This document shows positions 39,678-49,289 of a stretch of DNA of 64,000 nucleotides, piece by piece. Both the position numbers and the translations under genes were made by a program. Each line of letters begins with the position of its first letter. Position 1 is the stretch's first letter. Source of the DNA: Acidobacteriota bacterium (GTDB lineage Bacteria > Acidobacteriota > Vicinamibacteria > Vicinamibacterales > CAVVIG01); assembly GCA_020850715.1 (NCBI GenBank), contig JADZED010000001.1:40354-104353 (forward strand). The letters run 5' to 3'. The notes below the pieces were generated by a model. The model was given only the letters and a program-made list of their open reading frames with translations, was not told where the DNA came from and made no database searches.

Positions 39678-40334
39678 ATGCCGAAGCCCGAGCAGCTGCA
39701 CTTCTTCGTCGACGCGAGCCGCTGCATCGGTTGCCAGGCCTGCGTCCAGGCGTGCACGGAATGCGACACGCACCGCGGCGACTCGATGATCCACCTCGAG
39801 TTCGTCGACCGCGCCAGCAGCGCGCAGACGGTGCCGGTGATCTGCATGCACTGCGAGCAGCCGACGTGCGCGGAGGTGTGCCCGGCCGACGCGATCAAGC
39901 GGACCGGCGACGGCGTCGTGCAGTCGGCGCGCAAGCCCCGGTGCATTGCGTGCGGCAACTGCGTGCTCGCGTGCCCCTTCGGCGTGCCGGAGGTCTACGA
40001 GCGGCGGCAGATCATGATGAAGTGCGACATGTGCTACGACCGCGCCAGCGTCGGGAAGACGCCCATGTGCGCCGCGGTCTGCCCGAGCCAGGCCCTCTTC
40101 TTCGGCACGCACGAGCAGATCGAGCAGCTCCGGCCGCGCTCCTCGCCGATCAACCGCTTCCAGTTCGGCCGCCAGACGATCACCACGCGCGTGTTCACGA
40201 TGGTGCCGGCCGCCCGCGCGGCGCTGCAGCCCTGGGTCGATGTCGCCGCCGCGATGGACGAGACGCCGCGTCCGCGCCTGATCCCGCTGTCCCCGGTCGG
40301 CGCCGCCGACCCGTTCGCCGGGGTGGAGGTCTAG
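39678..40334 (+). CDS. 4Fe-4S electron-transfer subunit (NrfC/FdhB type)
   Basis: 218 residues with four cysteine clusters: [43 protein letters not shown] and a C-x2-C start at KCDMCYD followed later by Cys in MCAAVCPSQ. This is the four-cluster ferredoxin subunit that wires molybdopterin enzymes to a membrane partner. No export signal. Four bases separate it from the catalytic subunit gene. The C-terminal 50 residues are an extension after the clusters. Confidence 0.87.
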   Translation: MPKPEQLHFFVDASRCIGCQACVQACTECDTHRGDSMIHLEFVDRASSAQTVPVICMHCEQPTCAEVCPADAIKRTGDGVVQSARKPRCIACGNCVLACPFGVPEVYERRQIMMKCDMCYDRASVGKTPMCAAVCPSQALFFGTHEQIEQLRPRSSPINRFQFGRQTITTRVFTMVPAARAALQPWVDVAAAMDETPRPRLIPLSPVGAADPFAGVEV

Positions 40335-40337
40335 AGG

Positions 40338-40891
<554 letters not shown>

Positions 40892-40895
<4 letters not shown>

Positions 40896-41125
40896 GCGCC
40901 AGGCGTCCGTTCACCCGCGCCCAGCGCCTGACGATCATCGACGGCATGCTCGCCTTCGTGCTCATGATCGTCATCCTGCAACTCTGGCTGCTGACGGCGA
41001 GCATGAACGCCTTTCTCGGGGGCGACGAGTCGATCCTCTGGCCCGCGGCGCTGGCCAGTCTGGTCGGCCTGCTGCTGAACGTGGGCCTGCTGCGCTACCT
41101 CTATCACATGGACCGCACCCGATGA
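40892..41125 (+). CDS. small two-helix membrane protein
   Basis: 77 residues from a GTG overlapping the Rieske stop. Two membrane helices (GMLAFVLMIVILQLWLLTAS and ILWPAALASLVGLLLNVGLL). Conserved-looking DGMLAF and LYHMDRTR ends. It is probably a small accessory subunit of the oxidoreductase complex; no family name is certain. Confidence 0.68.
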
Positions 41126-41247
41126 TGCGCCGCGTCGCCGGCTGCCTCCGGCCGGCTTCAGGCGCGTGACGCCGCCGCCTGCCGATCGAATCGACGGTGG
41201 CCGGCTGGCGCCGGCGCGCGCGGCCGCCGACGCTCCCGCGTACGAGC

Positions 41248-42375
41248 ATGGCTGCTGACGCCCTGCCGCCCGCGCGAGCCCGGGCCGGCGGGCCCGGGCC
41301 GTCGCTCATCGAGCAGGCCGTCGGGCAGCTCTCGCCCGCCTACTTCGGGATGGTGATGGCCACGGGGATCGTGTCCATCGCGGCGCACTGGGTGGGGTTC
41401 ACGATCCTCGCCAACGCGCTCTTCCTGCTCAACATCGTCGCCTACGTCGTGCTGGTGGTGCTGAACATCGTGCGCCTGTTGGCGTGCCGGCATGCGCTGG
41501 TGGCCGACCTGCTCGATCATCAGCGCGGCCCGGGGTTCTTCACCGCGGTGGCGGCGTCGTGCCTCCTGGGCAGCCAGTTCATCCTGCTCGCCGGGGCGCT
41601 GCGCCCGGCCGTGGCGCTGTGGACGATCGCGATCCTGCTGTGGGTGACGCTCACCTATACGATTTTCACCGCGTTCACCGTCAAGGAGCACAAGCCCTCC
41701 CTCGACGCAGGTCTGTCCGGAGCCTGGCTCCTCGCGGTCGTCGCCACGCAGGCGATTGCCGTGCTCGCGGCGCTCATCGCCGAGTCGTGGGAGCAGCCCT
41801 TCCGCATCGAGGCGAACTTCTTCGCGCTGTCGATGTGGCTGTTCGGCGGGATGCTCTACATCTGGATGATCTCGCTGATCTTCTACCGCTACACCTTCTT
41901 CCCGCTGGCCCCCGGCGATCTGTCGCCGCCCTACTGGATCAACATGGGGGCGATGGCGATTTCGGCGCTGGCGGGGTCGCTGCTCATCATCAACGCGCCG
42001 CACGCGCCGTTCCTCCTGTCGCTGCTGCCGTTCCTGAAGGGCTATACGGTCCTCTACTGGGCGAGCGGCACCTGGTGGATTCCGATGCTCGCGGCGCTCT
42101 TCACGTGGCGGCACGGCTACCGGCGCTTTCCTCTCCACTACGACCCGCTCTACTGGGGTGCCGTGTTTCCGCTGGGGATGTACGCGGTGGCGACATTCCG
42201 GCTGATCGAGGCGCTGCAGCTGACCTTCCTGTCGACCGTGCCGGGAGCGTTCTTTGCTATCGCTCTCGCCGCATGGGCCCTGGCCTTCATCGGCACCGTG
42301 CGATCGATCTGGAGACACACGATCGGGCTTGCACGGATGGCGCGTGAGGTGCGGCAGCCGCGGAACCCCCGATAG
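41248..42375 (+). CDS. TDT/SLAC1-family transporter (TehA-like)
   Basis: 375 residues, about ten membrane helices. SPAYFGMVMATGIVSIAAHW is the first helix of the tellurite-resistance/dicarboxylate transporter family, whose members form anion channels. In this gene order it may move nitrate, nitrite or a counter-ion. ATG at 41248 chosen; a GTG at 41197 would add an Arg-rich tail. narK follows 8 bases later. Confidence 0.82.
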   Translation: MAADALPPARARAGGPGPSLIEQAVGQLSPAYFGMVMATGIVSIAAHWVGFTILANALFLLNIVAYVVLVVLNIVRLLACRHALVADLLDHQRGPGFFTAVAASCLLGSQFILLAGALRPAVALWTIAILLWVTLTYTIFTAFTVKEHKPSLDAGLSGAWLLAVVATQAIAVLAALIAESWEQPFRIEANFFALSMWLFGGMLYIWMISLIFYRYTFFPLAPGDLSPPYWINMGAMAISALAGSLLIINAPHAPFLLSLLPFLKGYTVLYWASGTWWIPMLAALFTWRHGYRRFPLHYDPLYWGAVFPLGMYAVATFRLIEALQLTFLSTVPGAFFAIALAAWALAFIGTVRSIWRHTIGLARMAREVRQPRNPR

Positions 42376-42383
42376 GAGGTCAC

Positions 42384-43628
42384 GTGAATAGTTCGCGGCG
42401 CCCGGGGCAATTTCCCGCACTGATTCTCTCGACGCTCGCTTTCGCGCTCTGCTTCGCCGTATGGGGATCGGTGGCACCGCTCGCGCCGATCTTTCGGGAG
42501 ACGTACGGGCTCTCCCAGACGGGCGTCGGTTTCCTCATTGCCGTCCCTGTCATTCTGGGTTCCCTCGCGCGCGTCCCGCTCGGCGTGCTCACGGAACGGT
42601 TTGGCGGCAGGGCGATGTTTGCCGCGCTGCTTCTCTTCCTGATCGTGCCGTCCATCGCGATGGGGTTCGCCGGCAGCTACGCCGGCCTCATCGGCACGGT
42701 CCTGGTGCTCGGCATCGCGGGAGCCTCCTTCGCGATCGGGATTCCGTTCGTCAACGCGTGGTTCCCGCCGGAGCGCCAGGGGTTCGCGCTCGGCATCTAC
42801 GGCGCCGGCAACATCGGAACCGCGATCGCCGCCAAGCTCGGTCCGTACATGGCGGCCCACTACGGCATCGCCTGGGCGTTCTGGATCTACGTGCCTGCGC
42901 TCGCCGTGTTCGGCGTCGTCTTCTGGCTGACCGCGCGCGACGCGGCGGGTGCCCGGCGCCCGGCGGGATCGCTGCGGCACCGGCTGGCGGTGCTCCACGA
43001 GCGGCCGTTCACGTGGGTGCCGATTCTCTTCTACTTCGTCACCTTCGGCGGGTTCGTCGCCATCGGAGCCTTCCTCCCGATCTTTCTGGTGACGCGCTAC
43101 GAGCTGACGATTGCGGACGCGGGCACGCGCACGGCGGGATTCGTCCTGCTCGCCACGCTCGCGCGCCCCATCGGTGGATGGGTGTCGGATCGATGGGGTT
43201 CGGTGCCGACGCTGAACTTCACGTTCGTCATCGTCGCGCTCTTTGCGATCGTGATGGCGTTCGAGGCGGCAATGGCGCCGATGACGGTGGCATTCCTCGG
43301 GACGGCGTGCGCGCTCGGCCTCGGCAACGGCGCGGTGTTCAAGCTGGTCGCCGAACGCTTCCCAGGCCAGACCGGCGTGGTCGGCGGTCTGGTCGGCGCC
43401 GCCGGCGGCCTCGGCGGCTTCTTCCCGCCGCTCGTGATGGGCGCCGTCAAGGACGCGACCGGGTCCTACGCGATCGGGTTCATGCTGCTCTCGGAATTCG
43501 CGCTGCTGTGTCTGGTCGTGAACCTGCTCGCGGTCCAGGGCGGCGTCCACGCGCTGCTCGGGCCCGAAGCGGCGCAGCCTGGACCGTTCGGGCAGGCGGG
43601 TGAGGAGCCGCGCCGCCGAGCCAGTTAG
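42384..43628 (+). CDS. narK: nitrate/nitrite transporter, NarK family
   Basis: 414 residues, 12 membrane helices, from GTG preceded by AGGAGGT. The second nitrate signature is clear: LGNGAVFKLVAERFPGQ and VVGGLVGAAGGLGGFFPP, with the first in helix 5 (GIAGASFAIGIPFVNAWFPP). It moves nitrate in and/or nitrite out across the cytoplasmic membrane, serving either the oxidoreductase encoded upstream or NarG downstream. Confidence 0.9.
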   Translation: MNSSRRPGQFPALILSTLAFALCFAVWGSVAPLAPIFRETYGLSQTGVGFLIAVPVILGSLARVPLGVLTERFGGRAMFAALLLFLIVPSIAMGFAGSYAGLIGTVLVLGIAGASFAIGIPFVNAWFPPERQGFALGIYGAGNIGTAIAAKLGPYMAAHYGIAWAFWIYVPALAVFGVVFWLTARDAAGARRPAGSLRHRLAVLHERPFTWVPILFYFVTFGGFVAIGAFLPIFLVTRYELTIADAGTRTAGFVLLATLARPIGGWVSDRWGSVPTLNFTFVIVALFAIVMAFEAAMAPMTVAFLGTACALGLGNGAVFKLVAERFPGQTGVVGGLVGAAGGLGGFFPPLVMGAVKDATGSYAIGFMLLSEFALLCLVVNLLAVQGGVHALLGPEAAQPGPFGQAGEEPRRRAS

Positions 43629-43681
43629 CGAGCCTGTCGTCCGCCGACCCGGCGGGCGGTGGGGTGCGGTGCGCTGGGCAC

Positions 43682-43704
43682 CCAGAGCGCCCCGCGCGCT
43701 CTGG
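43682..43704. terminator. hairpin between converging narK and usp genes
   Basis: CCAGAGCGC-CCCGC-GCGCTCTGG, a perfect nine-base stem. It lies between two converging stops, so it may act for both strands, although no T-run follows. Confidence 0.5.
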
Positions 43705-43808
43705 TCGGATCCGCCGCGCGTCATTGGCCGAGCGACCTGCGGCGAGCCGCGCGACCTGTCCTCGAGCAGAGGCGGCTCGCCTCCGCAGCCGGGCGCGGTG
43801 GTCCGCGC

Positions 43809-44390
43809 TCAATCGACGACCCACACCGCGAGCCCCTTCGCACTGCGCACGAGTTGCTCGGCGAGGTGTCCGCTCCCGAGCCCGGCGAACCACGAGTGGG
43901 CGCGGTGACCGACCGCGACGGTCCGGCACGTCTCGTCCCGCGCCAGGAGCAGCACTTCGTCCACGATCCTCCTGGCGTCGAGGGGAGACGACACGCACGT
44001 GTGAATGCGGGCCGCAGCCACGCCCATCTCCTGAAGGGTTCCTCGGGCCGCAGCGAGGATCCGCTCTGCCTTCCGATCGGCCGCAGCGGTCCAGCGGCGC
44101 TGCTCCCGTCGCAGATCGGCTTCAATCCGCATCTCGCGCTCGGGTAGTTCCGAGCCTCCCGACTCCAGCAGGCCCGCCGGCAGGTTGGGGGCGATGTACG
44201 CCAGATGGCAGTCGACGCGGCGACACCCGGCGAGGATTCGACCGACATATTCCAGGACCCGCCGCGACGCCGGCGTGGCATCGACCACCACGAGGACTCC
44301 GCCATCGGCGACGCCGCCGCGGTCCGCCCGCGAGGTCACGCGCGGCCGCCGGACGGTTCGAGCACGGGCGTTGGACCTGTCGGCCTTCAT
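43809..44390 (-). CDS. diverged universal stress protein
   Basis: 193 residues. A basic N-terminal tail of about 30 residues precedes one Usp-like domain (VLVVVDATPASRRVLEYVGR). The nucleotide signature is reduced to GHRAHSWFAGLGSGHLAEQL, so ATP binding is doubtful. ATG at 44390 follows GAAGGAAG. It is divergent from the nitrate reductase gene run and may share its control region. Confidence 0.75.
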   Translation of the reverse strand: MKADRSNARARTVRRPRVTSRADRGGVADGGVLVVVDATPASRRVLEYVGRILAGCRRVDCHLAYIAPNLPAGLLESGGSELPEREMRIEADLRREQRRWTAAADRKAERILAAARGTLQEMGVAAARIHTCVSSPLDARRIVDEVLLLARDETCRTVAVGHRAHSWFAGLGSGHLAEQLVRSAKGLAVWVVD

Positions 44391-44428
44391 CTTCCTTCTT
44401 CCTTCCCTGTCCCTTCCCCAGAAGGGTA

Positions 44429-44448
44429 CCGCGACGGAGCCGTCGCGG
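44429..44448. promoter_or_regulatory. perfect inverted repeat upstream of the nar operon
   Basis: CCGCGACGG-AG-CCGTCGCGG, nine-base arms, between the divergent usp gene and the hemerythrin gene. Its symmetry and place suggest an operator; a leader hairpin is the alternative. Confidence 0.5.
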
Positions 44449-44559
44449 CAATAACGCGTGCGTACCGCGGCAGCCGACGGCCGTGTGAAGAAGCGATGCA
44501 GCAGCCACCTCGACCATCGCGTCCCACTCAGGACGAATGTTTGATTGGGGGGGACACTG

Positions 44560-45168
44560 GTGTCATTGCCGGCGTCCGCACCGCCGGACGACGATCGGAT
44601 CTTGACTCCGGTGATCACGCAGGCGTTCGATCCGGCCGCATGCGCCCTTGCGGATCTGACGCAGCACATCCGGGAGACCCATCACACCTACCTCCGAGCC
44701 GAGCTGCCCCTCATCTGGGATCTGCTGCGGGAAGCCCTTGCAGCCAGCCCGGCCGCGCGCGCTGAAATCCGCGCCTTCGCCCAGGCGTTCGGCCAGTTCC
44801 GCGCCACGCTCGACAGCCACCTGCGCAAGGAGGAAGAGATCCTCTTCCCGTTCGTCGAACAGCTCGAGCGCACGCGGCAGGCCGGCATGCCATCTCCGCG
44901 GCACGGATTCGGGGCGCTCGCGTTGCCAATCGAAATCCTCGAGGCGGAGCATGCGCTGGGCGATCGGCTGCTCGACCGCATGCGGCCGATCTGGCAGCGA
45001 TGGGCCCTGCCTGGCGACACGCCGGCCTGGCAGCGCTCGCTTGGCGAGCGACTGATCGGGCTCGACGCGGACATGCAGCGGCACGTGTACGTCGAGGACG
45101 CGATCCTGTTCCCGCGGACGATTCAACTGGAGGAGATGCCTTGTTCGTCGGCGGCTGGCGCGCGTTGA
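44560..45168 (+). CDS. hemerythrin-like / RIC-type di-iron protein
   Basis: 202 residues from GTG (TTG at 44545 possible). The helical domain has the spaced His and Glu ligands of hemerythrin-like proteins: HIRETHHTYLRAELP, LDSHLRKEEEILFPF, EILEAEHALGDRLLDRM and MQRHVYVEDAILFPR. HxxxH and HxxxEE groups match the ScdA/YtfE repair family, which protects or rebuilds iron centres damaged by NO. It opens the nar gene run; the next gene starts inside its last 28 bases. Confidence 0.82.
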   Translation: MSLPASAPPDDDRILTPVITQAFDPAACALADLTQHIRETHHTYLRAELPLIWDLLREALAASPAARAEIRAFAQAFGQFRATLDSHLRKEEEILFPFVEQLERTRQAGMPSPRHGFGALALPIEILEAEHALGDRLLDRMRPIWQRWALPGDTPAWQRSLGERLIGLDADMQRHVYVEDAILFPRTIQLEEMPCSSAAGAR

Positions 45169-45674
45169 TCGGTGCCCTCGTGATCATGAGCGCCGGATCG
45201 CCGGCGCGCGCGCAGGCGGCACGGGCGAGCACGGTCGCTCTCGGACGCCAGCTCTTCGACGGTGCGATCCCGTTCGCCCGCGGCGGCCCGGCGTGCGCCT
45301 CCTGCCACGACACCGCCGGCCTTCCGTTTCCCGGTGGCGGCACGATGGGACCGGACCTGACAACCGCTGCCGCGCGCATGGGGCAGCAGGGCATCGAGAC
45401 TGCGCTCTCGACGCTGTACTTCCCGACGATGGCGCCCTTGTTCAGTACGCATCCGCTGACGCCGGGGGAGCAGCAGGCGCTGGCGGCGTTTCTCGAACAG
45501 CCGAACGGCGAAGCCAGCCGGCCCGTCGTGTCGACGGCGGCGCTCGGCATCGCCCTTCTCGCCGGCTGCGCGATCCTGCTCGCGATCACCGGACGCGCGG
45601 GCCGTTCGCGCGTCCATTCGGTCCGCCTGGCGCTGCTCGCGACGGCGGCCGCGGGGCGGAGGGCGGCACGGTGA
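45141..45674 (+). CDS. membrane-anchored cytochrome c, first electron-transfer gene of the nar operon
   Basis: 177 residues from TTG, preceded by GGAGGAG. A signal peptide (LIGALVIMSAGSPARAQA), one haem motif CASCH with downstream MAPLF supplying a possible Met ligand, and a C-terminal membrane helix (STAALGIALLAGCAILLAI). It may link the cytochrome b-c partner at the other end of the operon to terminal acceptors. Its stop overlaps the narG start (GTGA). Confidence 0.75.
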   Translation: MFVGGWRALIGALVIMSAGSPARAQAARASTVALGRQLFDGAIPFARGGPACASCHDTAGLPFPGGGTMGPDLTTAAARMGQQGIETALSTLYFPTMAPLFSTHPLTPGEQQALAAFLEQPNGEASRPVVSTAALGIALLAGCAILLAITGRAGRSRVHSVRLALLATAAAGRRAAR

Positions 45675-48600
45675 GCTGGATTCGCGATCTCGTCGATCCG
45701 CAGGCGCGCACCTGGGAAGACTTCTACCGCAATCGATGGCAGCACGACCGGGTCGTACGAAGTACTCACGGCGTCAACTGCACCGGCAGCTGCTCCTGGA
45801 TGGTCTACGTCAAGAACGGGATCGTGACGTGGGAGATGCAGGCGCTCGACTATCCGAAGCTGACGCCCGATCTGCCCGGCTACGAACCGCGCGGCTGCCC
45901 GCGCGGCATCACATTCTCCTGGTACCTGTACAGCCCGATCCGCGTGAAATACCCATACGTGCGAGGGGCGCTGCTCGACGCGTGGCGCGAGGCGCGAGCG
46001 CGCCACGCCGACGCGGTGGACGCCTGGGCCTCGGTGGTCGGGAACGACGACGCGCGCCGCAGGTATCAGGAGGCGCGGGGCAAGGGCGGTCTGCGGCGGG
46101 CGTCGTGGGACGAGGCGCTCGAGATCGTCGCCGCGAGCATGCTCCACACCGCGAAGACCTACGGACCGGACCGTGTCGTCGGCTTCTCGCCGATTCCGGC
46201 GATGTCGATGGTCAGCTACGCCGCCGGTGCGCGCCTGCTGCAGCTGTTCGGCGCGCCGCTCCTCAGCTTCTACGATCTCTACGCCGACTTTCCGCCGGCG
46301 TCGCCGGAGACCTGGGGGGAGAAGACCGACGTGGCCGAGAGCGCCGACTGGTACAACAGCAAGTACATCGTGGCGGCCGGCAGCAATCTGAACATGACGC
46401 GCACGCCCGACGTCCATTTCGTCGCCGAGGCGCGCAACAACGGATCGAAGCTCGTCGTGCTCTCGCCAGATTTCAGCGAGGTCGCCAGGTACGCCGATTG
46501 GTGGATCCCGGTGCACGCCGGCATGGACGCCGCGTTCTGGCTGGCGGTCGATCACGTCATCCTCAAGGAATTCCACGCCGACCGGCAGGCGGCGTACTTC
46601 ACCGAGTACCTGACGCGCTTCTCCGACATGCCGTTCCTCGTCAAGCTCGAACCCGAGGGCAAGCACTGCGTGGCCGGCGCGCTGCTTCGCGCGAGCGACG
46701 TGGCGCGCTACCGGGAGGTCGAGCACGCCGAGTGGAAACCGCTGCTGTTCGATGCGCGGCAGAAGCAGCCGCGGATGCCGACCGGGTCCATCGGCTTCCG
46801 CTGGCAGCAGCGGGCCGGCCAGTGGAACCTCGAGCTGCGCGACGGGCTCGACGGCAGCGACATCACGCCGGCGCTCAGCCTCCTCGACCACCACGACGGC
46901 ACCCTGAGCGTCGCCTTTCAGGATTTCGCCGACGGCCGCCGTCTCCATCGTGCCGTGCCCGTGGTTCATCTCGACACGGCCGCCGGGCGCATTGCCGTCA
47001 CGACCGCGTTCGACCTGCTGATGGCGCATTTCGGCGTGGCGCGAGGCCTGTCGGGCGAGTACCCCGCCGACTACGCGGACGCCAGCCAGCCGTTCACGCC
47101 GGCGTGGCAGGAGCGCTTCACGGGGATCGGGCAGAAGACGGTCGTCCAGTTCGCGCGCGAGTTCGCCCGCACCGCCGAGCGGACCCGCGGCAAGTGCACG
47201 GTCATCGTCGGTTCCGGCGTGAATCACTGGTATCACGCGAACCTGCACTATCGGGCGGCGATCACGGCGCTGATGACCTGCGGCTGCATCGGGGTGAACG
47301 GCGGCGGACTGAACCACTACACCGGCCAGGAGAAGCTGGTGCCGCAGGCGTCGTGGTCGACGCTCGCCATGGCGCTCGACTGGCAGGCGCCGCCGCGCCT
47401 GCAGAACGGGCCGTCGTACCACTACGTGCACAGCGACCAGTGGCGCTATCACCACGGCCTGGTCGACTCACGCCCGGACCGGGGGCCATTCGCGGCCGAG
47501 ACCCTGCTGGAACTGCAGGCGGCGGCGGTGAAGATGGGCTGGCTGCCGTTCTACCCGCAGTTCGACGAGAACCCGATCGAGCTGGCGCGCCAGGCCGAGC
47601 GCGCCGGCGCGGCCACGCCGGAGGACACGGTCCGTTGGGTCGTCGAGCGCCTGCGCAGCCGCACCACGCTCTTTGCCGTCGATCATCCCGACACACCCGA
47701 GAACTGGCCGCGCGTCTGGATCATCTGGCGCGCGAATGCGCTCCATTCGAGCGCGAAAGGGCACGAGTACTTCCTCCGCCACTACCTGGGGACGGCGGAC
47801 AGCGCGGTGGCCGCGCCGCTCGCGCCGGAGTCGCCCGGCGACAGCGCGTGGCGGGATCCGCTGCCGCGCGGCAAGATGGATCTCGTCGTCGACCTCAATT
47901 TCCGGATGGACACGTCGGCGCTCTACTCCGACATCGTCCTGCCGTCGGCGAGCTGGTACGAGAAGGACGACCTCAGCACGACCGACCTCCACTCGTTCAT
48001 TCACCCGCTCGGCGCGGCCGTGCCGCCGTGCTGGGAAGCGCGGACCGACTGGGACATCTTCCGGCTGCTGGCCGAGCGGATCAGCGCGCTGTCGCCCGCG
48101 CACTTCCCCGAGCCGTTCCGCGACGTCGTGGCGTCGCCGCTCAAGCACGACACGCCGTCGGAGATCGCGCAGCCCCGGGTGCTCCGCTGGTTCGAAGGCG
48201 AATGCGACCTGGTGCCGGGACGGACGATGCCGCACCTGCGCGTGGTGGAGCGCGACTACGCGCACCTGCACGACAAGTACTGTTCGCTCGGGCCGCGGCT
48301 GCGGGAGCAGGGGGTCGAGGATCGCGGCGTCGAGATGCCGGTCGCGGACCTCTACGACGCGTTTGCCGCAGAGGTCCGCCCCTACGAGTGGAACGGCCAG
48401 CGCTATCCCTCCCTCGTCGACGCGCGCGAGGCGGCGGACATGATCCTGTTCTTCGCGCCGGAGACCAACGGAGAAGTGGCGTGCCGCGGCTTCCAGGCGC
48501 GCGAGCGGGAGACCGGGATGCGGCTGGCGGACCTCGCCGAGCCCACCCGCGGCGTCCGTTACGATCTGCGCGCGCTCACCGATCAGCCGCGCCGGATCCT

Positions 48601-49279
48601 GACGAGCCCATCGTGGTCCGGCATCGTCAACGGCGGACGAGCCTACAGCGCCTACTGCCAGAACGTGGAGCGGCTCGTGCCGTGGCGCACGCTGACCGGC
48701 CGGCAGCATCTCTACCTGGATCACGAGGGTTATCGGGCGTTCGGCGAATCGCTGCCGACCTTCAAGCCGCTCCTGCCGATGGAGACGACGCGCGAGATGT
48801 CCGATACGCCGCTGCCGCCGGACGCGATCGTGCTCAACTGCCTCACGCCGCACGGCAAGTGGCACATTCATTCGACCTATGCCGACGACCTGCGGATGCT
48901 GACGCTCTCGCGCGGCATCGAGCCGCTGTGGCTGAACGACGCGGACGCCGCCGCCATCGGCGTGGACGACAACGACTGGGTCGAGATGTTGAACGACAAC
49001 GGCGCCGTCGTCACCCGGGCCGTCGTCAGCGCGCGAGTGCCGCGCGGCGTCGCGCTCTTCTATCACGCACCGGAACGTACCGTCGCCTTCCCCAAGTCGC
49101 CGACGCGGAAGCGGCGCGGCGGCGGCACCAACAGCGTGACCCGCATGAAGCTGAAGCCCGTGCTGATGGTGGGCGGCTACGCCCAGCACTGCTACCACTT
49201 CAACGACTACGGGCCGGCGGCGTCCGATCGCGATACCTACGCAATTGTGCACAAGCTGCCGGGCCGGCCGCCGTATTGA
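45671..49279 (+). CDS. narG: respiratory nitrate reductase alpha subunit
   Basis: 1202 residues from GTG. Reduces nitrate to nitrite at a molybdopterin centre in the cytoplasm. The FS0 cluster ligands are His33, Cys37, Cys41 and Cys76, with exactly the spacing of E. coli NarG (50, 54, 58, 93). The molybdenum ligand Asp206 lies in YDLYADFPPASPETWGEKTD. There is no Tat motif at the N-terminus, so the enzyme faces the cytoplasm, unlike archaeal-type NarG. The length is slightly below the E. coli protein. narH follows after 10 bases. Confidence 0.96.
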   Translation: MSWIRDLVDPQARTWEDFYRNRWQHDRVVRSTHGVNCTGSCSWMVYVKNGIVTWEMQALDYPKLTPDLPGYEPRGCPRGITFSWYLYSPIRVKYPYVRGALLDAWREARARHADAVDAWASVVGNDDARRRYQEARGKGGLRRASWDEALEIVAASMLHTAKTYGPDRVVGFSPIPAMSMVSYAAGARLLQLFGAPLLSFYDLYADFPPASPETWGEKTDVAESADWYNSKYIVAAGSNLNMTRTPDVHFVAEARNNGSKLVVLSPDFSEVARYADWWIPVHAGMDAAFWLAVDHVILKEFHADRQAAYFTEYLTRFSDMPFLVKLEPEGKHCVAGALLRASDVARYREVEHAEWKPLLFDARQKQPRMPTGSIGFRWQQRAGQWNLELRDGLDGSDITPALSLLDHHDGTLSVAFQDFADGRRLHRAVPVVHLDTAAGRIAVTTAFDLLMAHFGVARGLSGEYPADYADASQPFTPAWQERFTGIGQKTVVQFAREFARTAERTRGKCTVIVGSGVNHWYHANLHYRAAITALMTCGCIGVNGGGLNHYTGQEKLVPQASWSTLAMALDWQAPPRLQNGPSYHYVHSDQWRYHHGLVDSRPDRGPFAAETLLELQAAAVKMGWLPFYPQFDENPIELARQAERAGAATPEDTVRWVVERLRSRTTLFAVDHPDTPENWPRVWIIWRANALHSSAKGHEYFLRHYLGTADSAVAAPLAPESPGDSAWRDPLPRGKMDLVVDLNFRMDTSALYSDIVLPSASWYEKDDLSTTDLHSFIHPLGAAVPPCWEARTDWDIFRLLAERISALSPAHFPEPFRDVVASPLKHDTPSEIAQPRVLRWFEGECDLVPGRTMPHLRVVERDYAHLHDKYCSLGPRLREQGVEDRGVEMPVADLYDAFAAEVRPYEWNGQRYPSLVDAREAADMILFFAPETNGEVACRGFQARERETGMRLADLAEPTRGVRYDLRALTDQPRRILTSPSWSGIVNGGRAYSAYCQNVERLVPWRTLTGRQHLYLDHEGYRAFGESLPTFKPLLPMETTREMSDTPLPPDAIVLNCLTPHGKWHIHSTYADDLRMLTLSRGIEPLWLNDADAAAIGVDDNDWVEMLNDNGAVVTRAVVSARVPRGVALFYHAPERTVAFPKSPTRKRRGGGTNSVTRMKLKPVLMVGGYAQHCYHFNDYGPAASDRDTYAIVHKLPGRPPY

Positions 49280-49289
49280 GGAGGGCTCC

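Noticed and set aside
41158..43724. Two long minus-strand frames opposite the TDT and narK genes
   Set aside because: Composition is Arg/Glu/His-rich shadow; both plus-strand genes have complete membrane-transporter signatures.
45671..49279. An outward-facing (archaeal-type) NarG, given the bc-type genes nearby
   Set aside because: No twin-arginine signal is visible at the NarG N-terminus, so the cytoplasmic orientation is kept.
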